From Galaxea fascicularis (lineage: Eukaryota > Cnidaria > Anthozoa > Scleractinia > Euphylliidae): a stretch of DNA of 64,000 nucleotides. The notes below the pieces were generated by a model. The model saw nothing but the letters and a program-made list of their open reading frames with translations. It had not been told where the DNA came from and did not search any database. The translations under genes and the position numbers were made by a program. Below are positions 1 to 11,898 of this stretch, piece by piece (the first letter of the stretch is position 1; each line of letters opens with the position of its first letter). The stretch is taken from the NCBI GenBank assembly GCA_948470475.1, contig OX419341.1:24288515-24352514 (forward strand), read 5' to 3'.

Positions 1-276
1 AGTTTTAAAGAAGGAGAGTAAAATTTGTTTTTATGGACTCTTTATATGGTACCGTCTAAGGTTTACCCTTAACCAAACTACAACAACAAATGACTTAACC
101 TGAACAATGTTAACTTCGAAACTTGAAGGAATTGTTTTTACGTAGGACGTTAGAGTCATGTTTCATGTTTCACGTTCATGTTTTGGTGTCACTCGTGTAG
201 GCTTCTCTCCGTTGAGGGTGCTCTCCACAATCTGCCTACAACGAGACTCAACCGTCAAACATTTTATTTCCTGCAG
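1..276. other. Intron upstream of the first visible receptor exon
   Basis: No coding segment is recognisable here. The stretch ends in a pyrimidine tract and CAG acceptor at 271-276, so it is most simply the 3' part of an intron of the receptor gene, whose signal-peptide exon(s) must lie upstream of the window. Confidence 0.6.
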
Positions 277-3200
277 ACGTGAAACCTCCTAACATCATCA
301 ACGTTATGCCAAGGATACTTGCAAACGCTACCCAAACCACAAAGCTGGTTTGTGAGACACACGATCACGCTGTATTTTCGGATGTGGAGTGGTTCAAAGA
401 TGGCGCTCAGGTTGGGAGCTGTACAGGTAGACTACAGCAAAACAAAACATGTCGTCTCCATGGTGACGAAGCAAAGTACACGATAACCTGGACAGGATCA
501 GGTGCCGAGCTGAAGATCAAAAATGTTTTTCATCCTTTCGACAGCGGAAACTTTACTTGTGTTGTTAGTAATGCTGCTGGTGTGGACGCAAAAACGATTA
601 CTGTGGATGTCCTCGGTGAGTATGTCAACGTGCCTTGATAACAATTTCATCAATATTCAGGAACGAAACACCACTAGGAACGCCGTGTTCCAAAGGTCAT
701 TATCCAGAGGCGGTAAAGCACATGCGTTTTGTGTTTTGCGAACAAATCCCCAAATATATACAACTATCGAATCGATTGCCCACTTAGTGAAATGCAAACT
801 GTCTGGAATACACTCTAAGCAAAGAAGGAAGTTTGTACTTTATTTCAAAGCACTGGCCGGAACTCCAATTGGCTACTCAATTTTCGCTTTATTTCCTTCT
901 AGTTAGGCACTATTATTTCCATTTCAAACTCCACGCATTATCCTCGTGCCCTTCTTTCCTCAATCTTATGCAAAATAAAAATTAAGTTTTTGAGGCTGAC
1001 TTACCACTGGTTTGATTTGTATACTCGCAAAGAGTTGTTCACAGCACTGTAGATTAATAGTGTAGCCTTCATTCCATGAATCACTATGTCCAGTTAATTT
1101 TCCGCAATTTTTGCTGTAATTGTCTAGAAAAACCGATTCTTAACAAGAAGAACGACACAGACTTCCGCATACTGGCTTTTGGAGCTGCCACTACGATCCA
1201 GTCCACCGCGTTACGCGGTCACCCCATACCTTTCTTTAAATGGTTTCAACAGCCAATCAGAGCATGCGCAAGCGGTTGCAAACCAGATGCGAGAAAATGG
1301 CGGCGAGTTTCCCGGAGCGTGATAAGTCCTTCTGCGCATGTGCCGTCCAGAATGAGCAGTCTATTCTTACCGCCAGCGAGATCCGGGTATTTTTTCCGAT
1401 GTATTGCTGAAAATTCTCTTGGACATGACGAAGCGGTATATTTGGTGTATAGGATGGGTAAGAATTCTTAGATTGATTCTTTGAAGATAATTACACACCC
1501 ACAATTTTCCCCACTGTTTTCATTTTATTTCTTATGGTAATTGAATACAACCACAAGTCTCCCTTTACTACACGATTAGATGGGTCGATTTGTCACAATT
1601 GCAGTGCTGCTTTAGTATGTTAGTGATGTTAAATACACTCCACTGCACGTGCAGCTATATTCCGCATATCGTGACTACAATTCACTTGGGCACATCCGCG
1701 AGAAAACGTTCAGTCTTTAACCATGGTCTGGTATCAGGTCCTATGGTACGTTTATTAATGTTGTTATCCCTTACTAGTAATCCTGGAGCCCGCTTTCTTA
1801 ATCAAGTAATAGAGAGCTTTAGCAACGGCGGCGGCGGCGGCAACGTAAACGTCATTTCAAAATTTCATTTCTCGTTTTTTTAACTCTTTCGCGATTATTC
1901 CAATTTGTTTAACATGGAAAATGTTGAGGAACCGTCCAGGGTCTAAATTTCTATGAACGGCGTGAGAGTAAGAAAAACGAAGAAAAAATTTACCGTCATG
2001 CGCTCGCGTTCTCGAGAAAACCTAAAATTTGGTCATTTCACGTTGTTGTTTTGTAGAGGACGGCAAAGAAATGTGCCCATAATGTAAAACGAACATGAAG
2101 AACGATTGGGTTTGCTCATTAAGCCTATTGCTCTGTGGCGTTCTCGTTGCCGTTGCCGTCCTCTTTGCTTAAGCTCCTTTGTGTTGCTAGGGAGTGAAGA
2201 ATAATACTAGGTATGAAAAATACTTGGAGAAGGGGATAAATGCAAGTTTTTCTAGAAGTGGTAAGTATCCTGACAGCGTTTTAGTTCAGTCAAGACAATG
2301 CGAATGAGAGATTATGAAAGCATACAGTTTTGCATCAGTGTCCCATCACAACTATGCATTTCTTTGTTGATTACTTTGCAGAGGCCAAGGCTATCTTACC
2401 AGAAATCACTCCCAACAAGGCAGCGCTGTACGTTGATGAAAAAAGCTCATTAAAGCTTGAGTGCCAAGCAAAAGCAGGGGATTTTCAGCACCTCACATGG
2501 CAAAAAAGAAATGGTGGCCAACCTCGGTCTGAACTCCAAAAAAACCAGCACAACTTGACAAACACGTTATCTATTGAGCATGCCCAGTTAGAGGACGCTG
2601 ATGATTACCTGTGTGTCGGTTGGACTAACAACGACACAAGGTTCTCAATGATTACAGTTGTCGTTAAAGGTATTGTGGCTGTTTTTCTTTGATATTGCTT
2701 CTTCAGCCGGAGAAGGTAATTTGATTTGTTTTTTTTTTGGAATCCAGTCTCAGTGAAGTGAGTGAAAACACCGTTTGTTTGTTTCTTGTTGTTGTTTTGT
2801 GCGCGAAACAGTTTGAGTCAACATTCGGTGAGGTGACGAGCTAGCGTTCACGTTTTTATTTTTGATTGGTTAATTGAAGAAGAATTGTCCCTTGCTCAAA
2901 CGTTGCACTTGATCTGACAAAAATTCCTTACCTTTATAGCATATTACAACGCTCTTTCTCCCAAACGAACCTCACCCTTAACCTTCTCTGAACCTGAAAA
3001 TATTGTTTATTATTTTGTGTGTGTGCTGCATTGATTTAGATGCTCGGCTATTTGTGAATTTCCATTTCAAAGCGGAAATCTAAAGCTTAAACCACGTTAT
3101 CCAGTTTATCTTACCGTCAAACTCTTATTTACCTTTCTTCTCTCCAGAGTTCACCGCTCCCGTTGTTTCGCTGTCTAACAAAACTATTCACGAGTCTCAG

Positions 3201-4107
3201 ACGAACAAGACCATCCTACATTGTGCTATCGCATCAGGCTATCCAAAGCCCAACATCACGTGGTACAAAGATGGCGTCAAATTGACCCTGTATGCTCTTG
3301 GACCCAAGGATGATTGCAGAATAAATGGTTATCATTACATGGAAAAGTACGGACATCCTGCCACAGAGTACCTGGTGATATGCAAACCAAGCCACGTGCA
3401 GAACACGGGACTCTACAAATGTGTAGCTGAGAACCTCGTGAAAAAAGCTTGGATTGAAGGCTTTTTGAATGTTTTAGGTTCGTGCTGTAGACTCAATACC
3501 TGCCATCAATTCAAGAGCACTTTAATGGCCTCAAGTGGACTCAAGGCCACTGGAGAAATTATGACTCCCTTTCGATCTGAGTTCTCTTCCATATTCGAGG
3601 GTACCGACACTTTTCGCTGACACGGATCTTTGAAATCGTCCAAAATTCAAAGGATACTACGAGCCCGTTTGACAGCGCCAATGTAGTACTTTAAGAATCA
3701 ATGTTGTTGTTTTTTTCGGCGAAGTATTGAAGTGTTTAAGAGGTTACACTCCAGTCTTTTATCTACAGACTCTATACAGACTCTATATCAATTGAAACCG
3801 CTGGTGAAGTTTTATTAATTAATTTTCAGTCCTCATTTTTCAGCTCCACCGAAGATTGTCAATATTCAAGATACAGTCGTGAGAGACCTGGGCGAAACCG
3901 TGAATGTAACCTGCAAGGCTACTGGCAACCCCAGTCCCTCGGTCAAATGGGTCACGAAAACGGAGGACGGGCGTCACGCACCTGTCACACAATCAGACTA
4001 TAAGAACCAAACATTTAAAATAAATTCTGTAAAAGATCACCACTACGGGGAATACGTATGTATTGCTGAAAACAGATTTGGTAATGACACAGTGGCCTTC
4101 GCTCTAA
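277..4107 (+). other. Receptor ectodomain: five Ig-like domain exons
   Basis: Each of the five exons encodes one Ig-like domain and is bounded by phase-1 introns (277-615, 1128-1457, 2382-2669, 3148-3477, 3844-4107). Domains 1, 3, 4 and 5 have both core cysteines and a Trp (EWF, LTW, ITW, VKW), with F-strand motifs such as SGNFTC, DADDYLC, TGLYKC and YGEYVC. Domain 2 keeps the F-strand Cys (YFFRCIAEN) and a Trp (FFKWF), but a Ser sits where the B-strand Cys is expected (TIQSTALRG), and it has two extra Cys (ACASGC). Domains 1 and 4 each have an additional Cys pair. Several N-x-S/T sites are present. Introns between them show no other coding sequence; one contains a short GGC run near 1826-1845. 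Confidence 0.85.
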
Positions 4108-7100
4108 GTAAGTTTTAGCGTTTGTTTGTTTGTTCTGTTTGTTGTTGTTGTTGTTACTGTTGTTATTTTTTTCTGAAAGGAAGCGCACTTACGAGTTAAG
4201 ACTAAAAATAGCTGCCTGCTTGTTGGTAGGTTTCGGAAAACCTCGAATATGTTCCCGTAATGTTCGGGATTATCTGTAGGTGACTCAAGCTTTCACAAGA
4301 ATGTACCCAAGTATTTATACTAGACAGATGATTCGTCTTATCAGATGATCCGACCCTGGACGGGTGATCCGTCTCTAGTATAAACACACCCATTGACCCA
4401 AAGCCAGTCTTATTCAAGGCATTCCCTTTTCGAGGTTGGTCAATACTTGTTACTTATTTCCACGCCTCATTTTATTGTGAGGAAAATTCTTGCTACAAGT
4501 GGCAATGATGGGCGAAGGAAAGAGGGAGCAGTCAATAAGGGAAATTTCAGGACCGAAACACTTAATTCTACTCAACACTTTAACCTTGATTTCTTCGCAG
4601 TCAAACGAACAGTTGAAGCTGTAATCGGTCCGCAATCATCATCAAAGGTCACATTCATAGTCGCCATCGTAGTTAGCGTGGTACTATTCATTCTGATGTT
4701 GATTGCCGCTGCTATACTATATCGCCGACGCCAGTTGTACGATGGTTTCTATATCTGTAACAGTCCACCTCTGCCAGATTTGATAGCGAGGCTGGATTCC
4801 TCTATTCCTCTCATCGAACAAGTCAACAAACTCCCATATGACAAGCGGTGGGAGTTTCCCCGTGAGCAGCTACAAATGGGTAAGAATCAAACTTTTATAA
4901 AGCAGGTAAATGATTCTATAAGGCACTGCATTATTTGAGCTCTCGCATCACGAACGTGGGGTCTTATGGACCCGAATTCCTCTCGAGCCTGAATTTTATC
5001 AGACGTTTTTTGCATTTTACACAAGTCCGTAGCAGAATTCTTGGAAGTTAAAATGTTACCACGACGATGATGGTACGGTAAACGTCATCTGTAAAGGGAA
5101 TTCGCGTTTTTTCAAACTTTCGTCGTGAATCTTCCAACTCGCTAAATTGTTGGTGAATTCTCCTACAGTCAAATTCTAAGGACTGCTTCCAAGTTACAAA
5201 AAAAGTGTCGTGTTAACGTCCACATAAAAGTGGAATCATGAAAATATATATGTAACAAAAAGTGCGATGAATGTGTAGCGGTTGATGTTTTGATTAGTAA
5301 ATCTATTGCTTTGATGTTCTTCTTGCCGTCACCGTCGTGCCACGTTAAACTCCCTAATGTTTACGTCGGGACAGGGGGGCAGTTTTGCTTCGCCAATTTG
5401 TTGAGTTCCTTCCAGTTATGTTAGCCTTGCTGCAGGTCTCTTACATCTACGGTATCTCATATATTTCACTTACATTTTCTTGCTTTCTTCTGAGACATTC
5501 CAATTCTCTTTGGTTTAATATCAGGTAAGGTGATTGGTTCAGGTGCGTTTGGAGAAGTACATTTGGCTGAAGTCTATGGCAATATCATCACCGACAACTC
5601 AGCGGCAGTAGCTGCCAGGCCTCGTTTATCGCTGAAAAAAGACTTGCGCAGAGGATCTACTGCATCTGTGAAAGGACCAGTCAAGGTGGCGGTCAAAGCA
5701 TTGAAAGGTACGAAAAAAAACGAATTGTTTTTCAAATGTGTGTATAGAGTAGTTTGGAACTGAACTAATACTAATACTGATGCCAACAAAGCGTATGCAA
5801 CCGATCCCTAAAGGACAATGACGTGGCGGCCATATTGGTGGACAATTACAAAAGGAGCTATTGAGAAACCTTTAGTCGGCGGCACACCAACATGACGGGT
5901 GTTGGCGGTATTTGCATACTGTCCAAGGCAGTTCAGATGCCGATGCTGATACTGATGTCAACGCTAATGCTGAACCTCATGCTGATTATGCTTATGCTTA
6001 TGCTTATGCCAATGCCCATGCCTATGCCTATGACTATGCCGATGCCGATGCCCAAAGATGGTGATGATGATGACGATGACGACGACGACGATGATGATGA
6101 TGATGATGATGATAGCAAATTCACAAGTTTTTTTTCGCAAATTAACCAACTATTAATGAAAGGCGATGGTTCTTTTTATTATTCCAAACAGAAAGAGCAG
6201 ATGAGACTGAACACAAAGACTTGCAATCTGAATTAAAAATCTTGATACACATTGGATCGCACAAGAACATTGTCAATCTTCTGGGAGCATGCACAAAGGG
6301 TAAGAGTCCGCTGGATGTAATACATAAGCAATGTAACGTACGTCAACATTCTTAACTGATGGTGCATAGAAAGGTAGACAAAATACTGACGGAACTGTTT
6401 GCCCTAAAGATATCAAATTCCAGGATTTAGGATCCCGGATCAATGAAATGCTCCAGAAAACAATAATGTCTGATGGTTCGCCAACGTCGGCTAAAATTAG
6501 GAGATATTCCGCAAGATTGAGTAGGGTAATTGTTTTATTTTTCAGTACAGTGACAACAAAGAAAGCAGTTGGCTGAGTTTATGACCAGAAAAATTGGAAA
6601 AGCCGTCTTTTTTTCTTCCCGACACAAGAAACTAAGTATATAAACAATAGTCTCCATTTGGCGCGAAAATATGCTCGGATATTTGTCCTCGGACATTGTC
6701 TGTTCCGAGAAGCGAACAAATGGACACTACTGTCTTTATTATCCTTCAAATATTTTTCTGGGGCTTATTTAGTCACGTGACGTGTTTAGATCAATCGCGT
6801 ACGAACGAAAATATTTAATGGATTATAATCGCGTACGAACGAAAATATTTGTCGCAACGTCGGTGTTGAGTAAGAATCATACATGATGCTTGCGCTACAA
6901 CCACATTGAAAAATGTTTCAGAGTGCTGAACAACAGGTCAAGTTATTGGCTATGTTAAGTTATCTCATCCTTCTTTCTCCTTTATGTATTTTTCGCCACA
7001 GGCCGGAACTGTGACTTGTGTGTAATTATCGAGTATTGTCCTTACGGAAACATGCTGCTATTCCTACGAAACAGAAGAGAAATATACGATCCAAAATGGC

Positions 7101-10100
7101 TTCCACCCACAGCTGACCCTGATAAACAATTAACTATGACAGATCTCTTGAGCGCGTCTTTCCAGGTCGCGAGGGCCATGGAATTCCTTGCATCTCGAAA
7201 GGTAAGATAAATGTAACGAGACACGCAATACTCCAACACTATCTACCAGCGGATAGCTGCTGTGAATTCACAGTTTTCTTAACGAACCTTAGCAACTCTT
7301 TTGCTCTTCCAGTCATGATTAGGCTCTTACCGATAGTGCTCGAAAAAAAAAAGCATTAAATGCTTAAAGCAGTACTTGTTTTTTTGCCAAAAAAGTGCTA
7401 AAATCATGCTAATTTTTTAAAAAAAGTGCTCGTGGGTTACATACAAATGCTCACTTTCTTGTGTTTTTTGCATCACAGTTCCCCCTAGTCTTATTTTTTT
7501 TCCACTGATTGATGGCAGAGTACGCTCTCGAGCTATCTCTGCCTTGGTTGGCTGACTTCCATTGTTCCTCTATGACAACGTGGATGACGCCATCTTGGAA
7601 CGAGTGTGATGGACTGGGTTTCTAAAAGACAACCGCTGACCTATAAGGGCAAAATGCGGCTTTGGACGACATAAATAAAGTCAGATTGTGCTTTTTAACA
7701 CAAAATTATACAAATAATCAGTCGAAATCCAAAATTATGCTAGCTTTTTAGGGGGGATAAAATGTAAAAAAAAAAATGCTCGCGAAGCCAAATAATGCCA
7801 AAAAAAGTGCTAGCACTATCGGTAAGAGCCCAGTCATGTTGCATAACTTAACCTACCCCACCCATCCCGCATCCACTCACGCAGCACCAATTTTTTTTGT
7901 GTGGCTTACACGAAGTGTGTAGCCACATTATGACACGATCAGATTTATTTATTTGTCCACGAGAGTCTAGCACCGGTCACGTGGTCTAGAAAGCCACACA
8001 GATACGCATTGCGGACCTATTTCTTTAAAAAGGTGGCCTCTCGCGGTAGCAATGTCAAGTAAACCCAAAAACGTAACTGTTTGGGGGCTTGTTTGCTTGT
8101 TTTGTTAGTGTGTCCACAGAGATCTTGCAGCCAGAAATGTTCTCGTCGCAACAAACTATGTGGTCAAAGTGGCGGACTTTGGACTTGCTAGAGATGTTTA
8201 TAAAGACGATCAATACATCAAAGTATCTCCAGTTAGTATCTTTTTTTTGTTTGTTTGTTATACCTTAGTATATATATACAAGCCCCGATGGCTAAAGATC
8301 AGAATTCTTAATATCCAAAACTACGTGATAATAATACCTAGAGAATATGATTAAGAAAAAGCCTTTTACAGTGTATCTCAGCCTTGAGTTCGTTTACTCT
8401 GTTTTTGGCGCGAACAAAAGCTTACAGTTGATTGTCTCATCATTTCCGAGATCCCTTGAGCCTTTATTTCAAAGCGAGTCTAAGTGCGAAGTCTTTGTAA
8501 TGAAAATGAGTTTTCGCTCATATGGAACACTGAACTTATTACCATCACAAAACTTTCGCACTTTGACTCGCCTTGAAATAGAGGCTCAAGCGAACATTAG
8601 GTTCCCAGTAATCTCGCACCCAGATCTCCCACGGTCAAGCACACCTGCAGCGAGATCTGGGTACGAGATTAGCTTCCCAGCAGGATCCCATCACTAGGAG
8701 CATACGACTGGCCTATATTCCTGTCACGGCGTTTTCACCGACCGATTTATTTTTAGATGAAATTTTCTGCAAATATGGGACTCCCTCAGAAACCCCGTTC
8801 TCTCGTGCCAAACTTATCCTCGAGCTTTCTTTTGCTCTAAACAAAAGAAAGGTGATGATGATGCAGTATCACGTGGAGGCGGCACGCAGCTCTCGGAACA
8901 GCTCACAGGATAGGCTGAGAAAACAATAAACAAACAACAGGAACAATTGACCCTAGCCCTGAAACAATGGAGCTGTGTGTTAATAAGAACCAATGAAATA
9001 AGAGGTTACTGAGAGGTGCGTAGCTTCTGATCACGTGTACCGGAACTGCCTTTCTTGACGGGAAAGATGCCGTGACATAGGTTTAGTATGGGAATTGTGC
9101 GCTCCTAGTGATGAGCTCCTGGTTCCCAGTATATACCCGTAACTTTTAAGTCCAATTCCGCCTCTAAAGCCGCGGCTACACGAGCGATTTTTTTGTTGCG
9201 ATGGTGATGCGATTTTTTCTAAATTTGTCGCCGCGGCATTGCCAGCGCGTGGTGAAAATCACAGGTGTAGCCACCCTCGTGCAGGTGCTGCGATGGCGAC
9301 AGCTAAAAAATCGCAAAAAAAATGAGTTTAATTCGCGACAAAATCACAGACTTTGTCAGTCATGTAGCCACCACCAAATCGCATCAGCATCACAAGCAAA
9401 AAATCGCTCGTGTAGCCTCGGCTTAAAACATACTTTGGATGTGTATTCAGAGCAGCCATGAATAGTTTCCTTTCCTTTTTCTGTAGGGACTCGTTCCAGT
9501 GAAATGGATAGCAATTGAATCTCTTACAGACAGGGTGTACACTGAACAAAGTGACGTGTAAGACGTGTGACTTCTCAATTGTTCACAAGCGCTAAACGCT
9601 GCATTTCTAACTAGAAATAACACTTTTAGTACCTTAAGGAGTTATAGCCGCCTGAAATTAATCTTGAGAGGCGATCAATTCTACAACCTGTAATGTACCA
9701 TATTACCAGATTTCATCGCTGAACCCAAAATCTTTCTGTTACTCACAGCAACAATTATTCCGTGAAAAATCAGCGTTAAAACGCAAATCACGCTGTCAAA
9801 CGCGGAAATCACGATTCTTTTTCGGTAAAACCCTTAACTTCATTTTGTCATGCCTGTGTGTGTGGCTGATTTTAAAGGTGTTCCTGGTTTAAGTTGGCGA
9901 CATTAATGTTTAAAGTTGCAGGAAAACCTTTCATGCTAATTTTACCTGAGATGTAATGATCCGATCATTTTTGGATTCTAAGTTTTGAAACTTAAAAGTA
10001 GTATAGTAGTTGATGAATTTGTAGTTATTTTAATATTTATGTGGTGATTGTGAATGCATGCTCTATATTTCTTGTCTCTTTAGATGGTCCTTTGGCGTTT

Positions 10101-11898
10101 TTCTGTGGGAGTTGTTTACTCTTGGTATGATTCACTTAATGTAATACTGATCATTTGATATTTGTTTTCCGAGTTCAGTGACTCATAGCCTCAAATATTT
10201 CATCCAAGATCTTGTCAGCGAGTCAGAACATAATAAATAACACCGCCGATAACTTGTACTACCCATCAGCTTTCCGCCGCATTTAACCAATCACAGTAGC
10301 GTTTTCCGTCTACTCATAAGCCGCAAAAAACCACTTGGAAGAACATGGTAAAAATGTGAGTTGCGCCCATATAATACTGCTCAAGTCTTATCGTTATTCG
10401 TATACCAGAATCAAAGCAGAAGATGAGATCACCTCACCCCAGAACACGTGTGTCATATAATTGTCTTCTTTGCAGGTGGCAGTCCCTACCCAGGGTTACC
10501 ACCCACGGAGATTTATCAGTTCATTATGGAAGGAAATCGAATGGATCAGCCAATGGACTGTCCTGACCAGATGTAAGATACTTGAAATGGCTGTTATGTT
10601 CTTTGCTTCGTTGCCAAAAACGTCTATCCTTGTTCCTATCGCTCCAATGTACGATTGATGTTTAAAGGTTTGTTTGGATTATAGTTCAAAAACACGGGAA
10701 ACTGACTCAGAGAATTCAGAGAGTGCTATGACTTCTGCACGAATTGCGTGCCTATGGGTTTTGAAGTTATCGAAGCTGATGCTCATTTGTTGCAATCGAC
10801 AGGTATGGTATGATGAGAGACTGTTGGATGGAGAAAGCCGCTGACCGACCGAACTTTACGGCCTTGGTGCAGAGACTGGATAAGATCATAGCCTCCAATA
10901 TGACCGCCATGGTTTGTGACGTCATGAAATATTTAAGATTCAATGCAAACTGTAGCCGCCGAATAGAAGAATTCCAAGTCCAGTTGTCGGAATTAAACCG
11001 CCGTTTTGAGCACATATAAATCTTTATCTCTTATTGCACATGCTTAGGAAACCAGCGACTCTGAAAAGATCCGTTAGGTTTACGATTGTAGCCGTTGTCA
11101 TTTTATAAGTCCTATGCGCCGAATTACGCAATTATCACAAAAATACATACTTAGCTTTACAGCTCTTAATACATACATATAGCAATAACTCATAATAATA
11201 TAAGACCATGTTACACATAATATAATACTCTATACGATTCTACAATAATACAGATTAGTACAAATTTAGGCGAAAAAAAACTCTGCAGTTGATAACTACA
11301 CAGCAGGCTATGAGGACAAGGAGAAACACGTCTTTGAGCGAATTAACTGAATACACAATGTTCAAATTTCATTTGCGAATTTATGTAGGACGTTTTAACT
11401 GCAGACAGTGCTGTATCGGCCTTCTGGGCCTCATCAGTGCAGTGCTGATGCTAGGATGGAGGAAAGGCCATATAGCCACCCTAAATAATCCCACACTTGT
11501 GGTATCCGAGTCTAAGTCATGCCAGAGTGCTCAAACTAGTAAAACTAGTGAGCGATATGGTGTTTTATAGATATATAACATAGTTTGTTCTAAAATGTGA
11601 AATCTTTCAGGGACACGAAGGATATTTGGAGCTCGGGTTGGACGAATCTAGTATGCCCAGCGAGGAGACAGATTACGACGGATACTTGAAGCCTGTGGAG
11701 ATTATTTCCCCAGCTTGCAACAAGCACGCCTTGCTATTAAACGGCAGCGTGGACGGAAGCAGCAAAGAACTACGTGGAAGTCATAGGAGCGTAGCAAGTG
11801 AATCGAAAGTTAAGGCCTTGCTTGAAGGAGAAAGATACACAGAACTTGGGTTCAAACCCTCAAGCAGCGCTAATACCTTAACAGAAACTATACTCTGA
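277..11898 (+). CDS. Receptor tyrosine kinase, FGFR/VEGFR-like, with five Ig-like domains (5' partial)
   Basis: Single-pass cell-surface receptor that should dimerise on an extracellular ligand and phosphorylate tyrosines. Fifteen exons join with consistent phases: 277-615, 1128-1457, 2382-2669, 3148-3477, 3844-4107, 4601-4879, 5525-5707, 6192-6299, 7002-7201, 8109-8231, 9487-9557, 10084-10124, 10476-10572, 10803-10911, 11611-11898 (stop TGA). They give about 1015 residues. Ectodomain and TM exons are separated by phase-1 introns, usual for Ig modules. The kinase has all catalytic motifs: [33 protein letters not shown]. The segments [12 protein letters not shown] and FLASRKCVHRD look FGFR-like, while [11 protein letters not shown] and DVYKDDQY look VEGFR/PDGFR-like, so I do not assign a subfamily. 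The signal peptide is missing because the 5' end is outside the window. Boundaries were read by eye; the donor after 8231 (GTTAGT) was chosen because it keeps the activation-loop length. Confidence 0.9.
4314..4386. repeat. Short inverted repeat in intron (possible MITE core)
   Basis: TTTATACTAGACAG near 4314 is mirrored by CTAGTATAAA ending near 4386, with further paired GATGAT/GTGATC segments inside. No clear target-site duplication was seen. It lies in the intron before the transmembrane exon. Confidence 0.4.
4601..4879 (+). other. Transmembrane and juxtamembrane exon of the receptor
   Basis: The exon follows a TTCTTCGCAG acceptor and encodes a short stalk, one hydrophobic helix of about 23-25 residues ([12 protein letters not shown] then [13 protein letters not shown]), a basic stop-transfer RRRQ and a cytoplasmic juxtamembrane segment. 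It ends with [13 protein letters not shown], the segment that leads into the kinase in VEGFR/PDGFR-type receptors. The next exon supplies the rest of the split Gly codon and the glycine-rich loop. Confidence 0.85.
5892..6115. repeat. Low-complexity ATGCCN hexanucleotide and GAT/GAC trinucleotide repeats
   Basis: An intron of the receptor holds about 115 bp of degenerate ATGCTN/ATGCCN units (about 5938-6052) followed by about 55 bp of GAT/GAC triplets (about 6060-6112). The open frames through it (poly-Asp on +, poly-Ser or poly-Ile on -) are products of the repeat, not genes. Confidence 0.8.
6793..6852 (+). repeat. Two direct copies of a ~23-bp motif
   Basis: The motif beginning ATCGCGTACGAACGAAAATA occurs twice, about 36 bp apart, in the intron between kinase exons 6299 and 7002. 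Its function is unknown. Confidence 0.6.
7318..7830. mobile_element. Non-autonomous hAT-like MITE in receptor intron
   Basis: GGCTCTTACCGATAGTGCT at the left end (from 7322) is mirrored by AGCACTATCGGTAAGAGCC at the right end (to 7830). The element is flanked by an 8-bp direct repeat CAGTCATG (7310-7317 and 7831-7838), the duplication size typical of hAT transposons. The ~510-bp interior has no transposase frame. Confidence 0.75.
8458..8602. repeat. Imperfect inverted repeat (hairpin MITE)
   Basis: A left arm from GAGCCTTTATTTCAAAGCGA is mirrored by a right arm around CGCCTTGAAATAGAGGCTC, with pairing continuing inwards (AAGTGCGAAGT with ACTTTCGCACTTTG). It lies in the same large intron as the next two elements. 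Confidence 0.55.
8689..9113. mobile_element. TIR element with ends CATCACTAGGAGC
   Basis: The ends CATCACTAGGAGC (8689) and GCTCCTAGTGATG (to 9113) are inverted. Pairing continues inside (CTGTCACGGCGTTTTC with GATGCCGTGACATAGG). No coding capacity. It is in the intron before the WIAIESL exon. Confidence 0.6.
9168..9423. mobile_element. MITE, Harbinger-like, TAA target duplication
   Basis: The left end has GGCTACACGAGCGATTTTTT and the right end has AAAAAATCGCTCGTGTAGCC, forming long inverted termini. TAA at 9165-9167 and 9424-9426 fits a 3-bp TWA duplication of PIF/Harbinger elements. It inserted 63 bp upstream of a receptor exon, close to that exon's acceptor. Confidence 0.65.
10912..11610 (+). 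other. Last intron of the receptor; partly open downstream of exon 10803-10911
   Basis: The GTTTGTGA donor after 10911 and TTTCAG acceptor at 11610 define a phase-0 intron. The frame of the preceding exon stays open for 35 codons past the donor, to a stop at 11017-11019. Intron retention would therefore give a short alternative C-terminus lacking the Tyr-rich tail. The rest is AT-rich and includes a repeat-like block at 11400-11480. Confidence 0.6.
11611..11898 (+). other. Terminal receptor exon: tyrosine-containing C-tail
   Basis: About 95 cytoplasmic residues after the kinase. Tyrosines occur in [19 protein letters not shown] and GERYTELGF, acidic or small-residue contexts that could be SH2 or PTB docking sites once phosphorylated (inference). 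The stop TGA is at 11896-11898. Confidence 0.75.

Larger units (their letters stand above)
5525..10911 (+). other. Split tyrosine-kinase domain of the receptor (8 exons)
   Basis: In order: glycine-rich loop GSGAFGEV (5525-5707), beta-3 lysine in VAVKAL (end of the same exon), alpha-C Glu in LQSELKIL (6192-6299), hinge [10 protein letters not shown] (7002-7201), catalytic loop HRDLAARN and DFGLARDVY (8109-8231), then [11 protein letters not shown] (9487-9557), the SDVWSFGV segment (split between 9487-9557 and 10084-10124), [10 protein letters not shown] (10476-10572) and RDCW (10803-10911). The usual APE triplet reads AIE, comparable to ALE in EGFR. Between beta-2 and beta-3 there are about 20 residues more than in vertebrate FGFRs, rich in Ala, Arg, Lys and Ser. 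The kinase insert is short, which favours FGFR over VEGFR. Confidence 0.88.

Noticed and set aside
1590..1883. 97-codon plus-strand frame between Ig exons 2 and 3
   Set aside because: No Ig features, ends in a GGC run; intron sequence.
5892..6236. Frame with poly-Asp and Met-rich stretch
   Set aside because: Translation of the ATGCCN and GAT repeats in a receptor intron.
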